Translations under genes and position numbers: made by a program
The notes under the pieces: model-generated
Databases searched by the model: none
What the model was told of the DNA's origin: nothing
The model's input: only the letters and a program-made list of their open reading frames with translations
In this document: positions 1 through 4,699 of the stretch, piece after piece
Layout of the letters: each line of letters opens with the position of its first letter
Numbering within the stretch: position 1 is the stretch's first letter
Origin: DATKMS01 sp041497995
GTDB taxonomy: Bacteria > Desulfobacterota > Binatia > HRBIN30
DNA length: 6,652 nt
Assembly (NCBI GenBank): GCA_041497995.1
Contig: JBGQHM010000379.1
Coordinates: forward strand, 1 to 6,652
Reading direction: 5' to 3'

Positions 1-1923
1 CAACCAGTAGCTCACGAAGAACAGCACCGCCGCCGCCAGCAGCATTGTGCATCCCTCGAGCAGGTCCGAGGAGCTGGGGTAGTGGCGCAGCACCTCCTCC
101 ATCACGAACGCGGTACCGAGGCTGGCGACGATACCAAGGCCGGTACCCACATAGATGGAACGCTGCATGGCCGGGTTGCCGGCCTTGGCAACGTAGGCGA
201 GCAACGCGCCGATCACCAGGACGATCTCGAACCCCTCGCGCAAGATGATGGTCGCCGACTGCAAGAACAGCGCGTAGGGACTGGTGTGCGGCTGCAACGC
301 TCCTCGCGTTGCCGCGAACTGCTCGTGGATCGCGGCAACGAGCGTGCGCGCCTCGGTCTCGTTGCCTGCGACCCGCATGGTCTGCCGCAGGCGCAGGAAG
401 TGCTCTTCGATGCCACCCTTCAACCCGGGATCGACCGCTCCAAGGCGCGTCTCGAGCGGCTCGAACTGCAAGTACGCGTCGCCAGCCAACGATGTCGCCT
501 TGGACTCGCCGCGCGCATATGCAGCCACCGCAGCATCCACAAGCCGGGCGCTCTCGCCCAGCGTCTCGTCGGCGGGATTCTGTGGTGCGACGGTCGGTGG
601 CGCCAACTCGGCTACGTGCTGGTCGATGACAGCTCCGAGCTGCGCGATCGATGCACTCACGAGGGTAGTCGCGCCGCGCTCACTCACTTGCGACTTGAGC
701 GTGCGCGCAGCGTCGCGAATCTGCGCCCTGCCATCCGCACCAGCGACCCTCGCCGCCAGCGCATCCGCGGCGGCAACCACCTGGCCCGCGAGAACAGTCG
801 CTTCGTCGTACTCCACGGCGTTCGTGAGTTGTCCGCCCGTCCAGGCGTGGTCATATGCATTGCCCAGCAGACGCAACAGCCCGACGAAACGCTTCACCTG
901 ATCACCGCCGCCGCTTCCCGCTGCCGTGGGCGCATCAGGACCACCGTGCGATAGCAGGCGCAGGAACGCGACGGCCTTCCAGCGTTCATCGTCCGACATG
1001 GTGCGGGCAAATGCGGGCATTGACGTTCCCGCCATGCCGGAGGTGGTCGCCGCGAACAGCTCTGCATCCGGCTTGCGGGCCAGCGCCTGCGGCGTGCTGA
1101 GGTCCGGCGCCCCCGATTTAAGGACGGAAGCAAAGCTTCCCTGCGCGTTGCCGGTGGCGCCATGGCATGAGGCGCAGTGGGCAAGATAAACGCCCTGCCC
1201 TTCGGCGATACCGGCATCACCCGGCACCAGCGTCCACAGGTAGCTCACAACATCCCAGCGTTCTTGGACCGACAGAACCCCATCCCATGCGGGCATCGCG
1301 GTGTGGCCCTTGCCGAGGCTGACAACATGATAGAAATCGTAGGGCGTTTCGCTGCGCATAAACCCGGCGTCGGTGAAGTTCGCAGGCGGCGGGTTGAGCC
1401 CCTTCGCGCTCGGACCCTTGCCGTCGCCGCGTTCGCCGTGGCAGGTCACGCAGTACTCGGCAAACAGCGCCTTGCCGCGCGCCGCTGAAGGCGCTGCCGG
1501 CGGATACACTTGCTCACTGACGCCCGTAGCCGCGATGACCTGCTGGCGCAGTGCCGCCACCTTGGCGCCGACATCTTCCGTCGACCGTCTCTGCTGAATG
1601 GCGGCGGCAGCATCTGTGAAGAGCGGCGTCAGGTCTGCCTGCCCGCCGGGCAACGTCAACGCGACCGTCGCGAAACGCCGCTGTGCGTCCTGCAGAAACG
1701 TGGTGGCTTCTTCGAGCTCGAGGGGCCGCACGACGGTGCCGTCGTGCACGCCTTCGCGGTACTCCTCGCCCACCGCCGCCAACATCGTCAGCAGGCGATG
1801 CACCTCGTCTTCCGTGGCCGCCGGCACGGCGGCGTGGGTTTGCGCGGCGGCCAGCAGTGCCACCGCCGCCAGCAGCGTGGCGACCGGTCGGAGGCCGCAG
1901 ATCGAGGGAGCGGTAGTGCGCAT
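1..1923 (-). CDS. Cytochrome c/FTR1 family iron permease, 3' end beyond window
   Basis: The frame is open from ATG at 1923 to the window edge, giving 641 residues. Residues 1-32 look like a Sec signal peptide with hydrophobic core VATLLAAVALLAAA and cleavage near THA-A. Residues 35-90 resemble the helical periplasmic domain of FTR1 permeases. Two c-type cytochrome domains follow: CVTCH at 158-162 (1438-1452) with probable Met ligand M210 in AMPAWDG, and CASCH at 250-254 (1162-1176) with M302 in SMPAF. Residues 330-540 are a second predicted helical segment, including AYLQFEPLE, as in other FTR1 proteins. The permease begins at about 555 with the iron-binding REGFE motif at 562-566 (226-240), followed by hydrophobic segments up to LLEGCTMLLAAAVLFF. 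By family knowledge this is a high-affinity iron transporter of the inner membrane. The haem domains could accept the electron released when Fe(II) is oxidised, which is an inference. The second REXXE motif and remaining helices lie outside the window. The start is the only ATG/GTG/TTG codon after the upstream in-frame stop; no clear Shine-Dalgarno sequence precedes it. Confidence 0.93.
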   Translation of the reverse strand, partial: MRTTAPSICGLRPVATLLAAVALLAAAQTHAAVPAATEDEVHRLLTMLAAVGEEYREGVHDGTVVRPLELEEATTFLQDAQRRFATVALTLPGGQADLTPLFTDAAAAIQQRRSTEDVGAKVAALRQQVIAATGVSEQVYPPAAPSAARGKALFAEYCVTCHGERGDGKGPSAKGLNPPPANFTDAGFMRSETPYDFYHVVSLGKGHTAMPAWDGVLSVQERWDVVSYLWTLVPGDAGIAEGQGVYLAHCASCHGATGNAQGSFASVLKSGAPDLSTPQALARKPDAELFAATTSGMAGTSMPAFARTMSDDERWKAVAFLRLLSHGGPDAPTAAGSGGGDQVKRFVGLLRLLGNAYDHAWTGGQLTNAVEYDEATVLAGQVVAAADALAARVAGADGRAQIRDAARTLKSQVSERGATTLVSASIAQLGAVIDQHVAELAPPTVAPQNPADETLGESARLVDAAVAAYARGESKATSLAGDAYLQFEPLETRLGAVDPGLKGGIEEHFLRLRQTMRVAGNETEARTLVAAIHEQFAATRGALQPHTSPYALFLQSATIILREGFEIVLVIGALLAYVAKAGNPAMQRSIYVGTGLGIVASLGTAFVMEEVLRHYPSSSDLLEGCTMLLAAAVLFFVSYWL

Positions 1924-1938
1924 AGGCTTGATAGATTT

Positions 1939-1953
1939 TGAAACTCATTTTCA
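1939..1953 (-). promoter_or_regulatory. Fur-like operator upstream of the iron permease
   Basis: The site reads TGAAAATGAGTTTCA on the minus strand. It fits the 7-1-7 Fur consensus TGATAATNATTATCA at 11 of 14 specified positions and has symmetrical TGAAA/TTTCA ends. It lies 15 bp upstream of the permease ATG in an AT-rich island within GC-rich DNA. A TTGACT hexamer (1960-1965, minus strand) could be a -35 element, which would put the operator over the spacer and -10 region; no good -10 hexamer is visible. Repression by iron-loaded Fur is the expected behaviour for a ferrous iron permease. The assignment rests on sequence match and context only. Confidence 0.65.
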
Positions 1954-2004
1954 ATTAGAAGTCAAGCGCGACCTCCGCGGTAGGGGTGCCGCACATCGGG
2001 ATCG

Positions 2005-3477
2005 CTACCCGGCGGTGCGCCGCCGAGGCTTTGCCGGGCGCGCTCGGCGGGCCCTCGCCGGCCGCTTCCCTTCGACCGCTGCCAGGAGCTCGGCGAACGA
2101 CTGTTGGATCATGTCTTTGAATCGGTCGGCATCCGGCATCGACGTCTCGTCCGAATCGAGGCCGATGAACAATTGGTCGCGGTATCCGTAGAGTGCGACA
2201 CTGACTGGACTGCGCTTGGCCACCGGTGCAAATGGGTATGCGGCGACGATCTCCGCACCCGCCAGGTAGCGCGTTGCCATGATGCCGGGAACATTGGTAA
2301 CGATAAAGTCGACGTTGCCGAAGGTGGATTCCGCCATCCAGGTCACGAACTGACGCGGCAGCACACTCAGCATGTCGGCAAGCACGGGCGACACGGCCGA
2401 TGCGGGATCGGCCTTCTTCGCTTCCATGCGTTTGTGAATCTCGTCGTAGGTCTTGAGCGGATCGGCGATGCGGATCGGCAGCGGCACGAGGATCCCGGTC
2501 GCGACGTTGCCGACGTGCGCCTTCTCCGACCACTCCTCGGGCTTGCGCAGGTTCACGGGGACCAATGTCATCAATTCCTTCACACCGTTGAGCCGGTGCA
2601 CGGCGTGCCATTTGCCGATCGCCCGCGCCATGATCGTCAGGATGACGTCGATCATGGCGCCGCCGAGCGCCTTCTTGATGCGCCGCACGTCGTCAAACGG
2701 CACGGCGAGGCCGTTCAGACGCCGTCCGCGGCCAAAGCGCTTCAGCGGGGTATGGCTATCGAACTGCACGGTCTCGATGATGGAGCGCAGCACCTCCGCA
2801 GCTTTCTGCAGGTTCTCGGGGTGGCGCAGCGTATCGACGACGGTACTCGCTACGGCGGAGGCGCGCTCGAGGTCGAGCTGCACGCGGTCGCGCAACGCAC
2901 CGATGACCTGCGCACCGAGAGACGGTTGGTCCGGCCAGGCACCTTTCGCAACGTGCGGCACTGCAGGATCGGGCGCCTCGCCGTCACGCCCCCAGTCGGT
3001 CATGGCCCCGAAGATCGCGTTCCCGCCGACACCGTCTGCCACCGCGTGGTGCAGCTTGAAAAACAGCGCCGCCTCACCGCGTGAGCCAGCGTGGTCATAC
3101 ACGCGCGCCTCCCACAGCGGACGGGAGCGATCGAAGGGGGTCTCGTACGCCGGACCTAGCTCCCGGAACAGCTCCTCGAGGTCGGCGGTACCGGCCACGC
3201 CGTGGCGGCGCACGTGGTAGTCGACATCAAACGTCGGATCGCGCTCCCAGCGGGGCAGCGTCAGATCCAGTGGGGCATCGACCACTCGTTCGGCGAGCCG
3301 CGGTACCGCGGCGACGGCGCGCTCGAAGGCCAGCCGCAAGCGCGCTTCGTCGGGTGAGCAGTCGAGCAGCATCAGCATCGCCATAGTGGTGGGCTGCATG
3401 GGCGAATCAGCCCACCAGAAACTCAAGTCCTCACCCGAAAGGCGAGTGGGTATCGGTGCACTAGTCTTCTTCATCAT
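2005..3477 (-). CDS. WS/DGAT family O-acyltransferase
   Basis: This 490-residue protein belongs to the bacterial wax ester synthase/acyl-CoA:diacylglycerol acyltransferase family, which is usually about 450-500 residues long. The catalytic HHxxxDG motif is intact as HHAVADG at residues 143-149 (3031-3051), preceded by the conserved RPLWE. The C-terminal domain shows PVNLRKPEE, a GNVATG segment and VTNVPG, all typical of the family. The family esterifies acyl-CoA with long-chain alcohols or diacylglycerol at the inner membrane face to make storage lipid; which acceptor is used cannot be read from the sequence. The C-terminus is an unusual Arg/Pro/Ala-rich basic tail (RARRARPAKPRRR), possibly for membrane or lipid-droplet contact (inference). 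The ATG at 3477 is preferred because GAGGG sits 5 nt upstream. A second ATG directly follows at 3474, and a TTG at 3504 would add nine residues. The stop is TAG at 2005-2007. The gene is divergent from efp and runs in the same direction as the iron permease, with an 81-bp gap. No terminator was found in the gap. Confidence 0.93.
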   Translation of the reverse strand: MMKKTSAPIPTRLSGEDLSFWWADSPMQPTTMAMLMLLDCSPDEARLRLAFERAVAAVPRLAERVVDAPLDLTLPRWERDPTFDVDYHVRRHGVAGTADLEELFRELGPAYETPFDRSRPLWEARVYDHAGSRGEAALFFKLHHAVADGVGGNAIFGAMTDWGRDGEAPDPAVPHVAKGAWPDQPSLGAQVIGALRDRVQLDLERASAVASTVVDTLRHPENLQKAAEVLRSIIETVQFDSHTPLKRFGRGRRLNGLAVPFDDVRRIKKALGGAMIDVILTIMARAIGKWHAVHRLNGVKELMTLVPVNLRKPEEWSEKAHVGNVATGILVPLPIRIADPLKTYDEIHKRMEAKKADPASAVSPVLADMLSVLPRQFVTWMAESTFGNVDFIVTNVPGIMATRYLAGAEIVAAYPFAPVAKRSPVSVALYGYRDQLFIGLDSDETSMPDADRFKDMIQQSFAELLAAVEGKRPARARRARPAKPRRRTAG

Positions 3478-3482
3478 CCAAT

Positions 3483-3487
3483 CCCTC
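3483..3487 (-). promoter_or_regulatory. Ribosome binding site deciding the acyltransferase start
   Basis: GAGGG on the minus strand lies 5 nt before the ATG at 3477. A better-matching AGGAGG lies at 3495-3500 but is 17 nt from that ATG, too far for normal use, and it falls downstream of the alternative TTG at 3504. This arrangement favours 3477 or the adjacent ATG at 3474 over the TTG start. Confidence 0.55.
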
Positions 3488-3566
3488 GGGTCCGCCTCCT
3501 TCAATCACCCGGATTCCCAGCGGTCAATGACATGCCTCAGATTGCTGGCACGGGCGCTGCAGATGG

Positions 3567-3595
3567 TTGCGAGCCATGTGACCCGATGCTACACG
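3567..3595 (+). promoter_or_regulatory. Possible promoter of efp
   Basis: TTGCGA at 3567-3572 (4 of 6 match to the -35 consensus) is followed after exactly 17 bp by TACACG at 3590-3595, which matches the -10 consensus at only 3 of 6 positions but has the extended TGC directly before it. The predicted transcript would start about 40 nt before efp and contain its ribosome binding site. The divergent intergenic region is 162 bp, and no comparably good promoter was found for the acyltransferase. In GC-rich DNA such matches can arise by chance. Confidence 0.35.
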
Positions 3596-3639
3596 TTTTC
3601 CGCTTCAACGCCGATACGAAATCAAGGAGCCTTTGAGCA

Positions 3640-4203
3640 ATGCTGATCCCTGCTACGCAGCTGCGCGCTGGTATGATCGTCAAGCACCAGAACGATCTGT
3701 TTCGAGTCATGAACGTCGTCCATGTCACGCCGGGAAACTGGCGCGGCATGGTGCAGACGAAGCTGCGCAACCTACGCTCGGGAACGCAGCTGGAAAACCG
3801 CTTCCGGTCGGAGGACAAGGTCGAGCGCGTGACGTTCGAACAGCATGATATGGAGTTCCTCTACAACTCGGACGACGAATATCACTTCATGAACTCCGAA
3901 TCGTACGAGCAGATCGTGCTCAACGCTGAAGCACTGGGCGATGCCGTGAAGTTCCTGAAGCCCAACCTGCACGTCATGGTCGAATTCTACGAAGGCAATC
4001 CCATGGGCGTCTCGCTGCCCAAGACCGTCGACCTCGAAGTCACGCAAACGGACCCGGCCTTGAAGAGCGCGACAGTGACGAACGTGCTCAAGCCGGCGAC
4101 AGTCGAGACCGGCGCCGTCGTTGGGGTACCCGGCTTCGTGGCGATCGGCGACGTCATTCGCGTCGACACCGAGTCGGGCGAGTATCTATCGCGCGCCAAG
4201 TAG
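3640..4203 (+). CDS. efp: Translation elongation factor P (EF-P)
   Basis: EF-P binds near the ribosomal E site and helps peptide-bond formation at polyproline stretches. The 187-residue length matches the family (about 185-190). The three domains are visible: the KOW-like domain I (about 1-64) with KLRNLRSGT, domain II (about 65-127) with MEFLYN and the run NPMGVSLPKTVDLEV, and domain III (about 128-187) ending in the conserved IRVDTESGEYLSRAK. The ribosome-facing loop reads TPGNWRG (residues 30-36). Aligned back from KLRN, residue 33 (codon 3736-3738) is Asn where Escherichia coli has the beta-lysylated Lys34 and EarP-type bacteria have a rhamnosylated Arg. The usual EpmA or EarP modification is therefore not expected at this site. 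No modification enzyme gene is in the window. AAGGAG at 3624-3629, 10 nt upstream, supports the ATG start. The gene appears monocistronic, and no convincing terminator follows it. Confidence 0.97.
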   Translation: MLIPATQLRAGMIVKHQNDLFRVMNVVHVTPGNWRGMVQTKLRNLRSGTQLENRFRSEDKVERVTFEQHDMEFLYNSDDEYHFMNSESYEQIVLNAEALGDAVKFLKPNLHVMVEFYEGNPMGVSLPKTVDLEVTQTDPALKSATVTNVLKPATVETGAVVGVPGFVAIGDVIRVDTESGEYLSRAK

Positions 4204-4513
4204 AGAACGTCTGATCACCCCGCCACCCAGGACGTTGTCCTCGAGTCGCACGACGGGCGGCAGTCGTAACATCCTCGATCGTCGGACCTTCGGTTCGCGG
4301 CACTCGCCGTCTTCTCTCGCTCCTCGGAAGCCTTCTCAGCGACGCGAAATCTCGCCCGCTTGCGTGAGCTGAACTCCGCCCGCCGCCTCGCCCTGATGTG
4401 GGCGCGGGATGTGCTGCGTTCTCGTGTGTCGAACGGAGGGGCCGGTCATGGACCATGCCCATCACGCGCACGTGTTTCGGCGCGGGCCTCCGCAACGCGC
4501 GGTCGTTCCCACA

Positions 4514-4549
4514 CCGAGCCCGCCGGCTTCGGAGTCCGTCCTCCGAGCC
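4514..4549 (+). other. Pair of mutually exclusive GC-rich hairpins
   Basis: The segment GGCTTCGGAG (4525-4534) can pair with CTCCGAGCC (4541-4549) as a 9-bp stem with one bulged T and a 6-nt loop. It can also pair upstream with CCGAGCC (4514-4520) as a 7-bp stem with one bulged T and a 4-nt loop. The two structures share the same strand and cannot form together, an arrangement seen in leader-RNA switches. No T-run follows either stem. They lie about 150 nt ahead of the exported-protein gene. GC-rich chance pairing is a real alternative. Confidence 0.3.
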
Positions 4550-4688
4550 AGCACCCTTCGCAGCGAGAAAGTGCAAGGGAGAAGCCCAATCAGCACCACG
4601 CCGTCCGACCAGTCGGTTGGGCGACACGGTAGCCGCGGAGTGCGCTGGTTTGGCAGGACCAGAGACTACACAGGCCACGCCCGAGAAG

Positions 4689-4694
4689 AGGAGG
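4689..4694 (+). promoter_or_regulatory. Strong Shine-Dalgarno deciding the start at 4700
   Basis: A full AGGAGG lies 5 nt before the ATG at 4700. The in-frame ATG at 4448 also has a GGAGG-like sequence (from about 4435), but using it would bury the signal peptide more than 100 residues inside the protein. The combination of perfect SD and nearby signal peptide favours 4700. Confidence 0.65.
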
Positions 4695-4699
4695 CAGCG

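Larger units (their letters stand above)
4204..4699. other. Intergenic region of about 500 bp without a convincing gene
   Basis: Short open frames on both strands here lack recognisable domains, are rich in Arg, Pro and Ser, and look like by-products of high GC content. Just after efp, AGGAC-GTT-GTCCT (4229-4241) forms a short perfect hairpin without a T-run, so it is not a clear terminator. The frame of the downstream exported protein is already open from 4397, with ATGs at 4409 and 4448, but that part would put about 84 or more unrecognised residues before the signal peptide. The region most likely contains the 3' end of the efp transcript and the promoter and leader of the downstream gene. 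I could not identify a specific promoter. Confidence 0.6.

Noticed and set aside
82..954. 290-residue open frame on the plus strand
   Set aside because: It lies exactly antisense to the FTR1/cytochrome gene, whose frame carries CxxCH and REGFE motifs. It has no recognisable domain and reflects GC-rich codon use.
2104..3084. 326-residue open frame on the plus strand
   Set aside because: It is antisense to the WS/DGAT gene, which has an intact HHxxxDG motif. The His/Arg-rich translation resembles no family.
4229..4241. Hairpin AGGAC-GTT-GTCCT as efp terminator
   Set aside because: The stem is only 5 bp with a 3-nt loop and no T-run follows, so intrinsic termination is not supported.
4605..4616. 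CCGAC-CA-GTCGG inverted repeat as an operator
   Set aside because: It is only 5 bp per arm and is of a kind expected by chance in GC-rich DNA; nothing links it to a regulator.
4154..4678. 174-residue minus-strand frame after efp
   Set aside because: It overlaps the end of efp, is rich in Arg and has no recognisable motif or convincing ribosome binding site.
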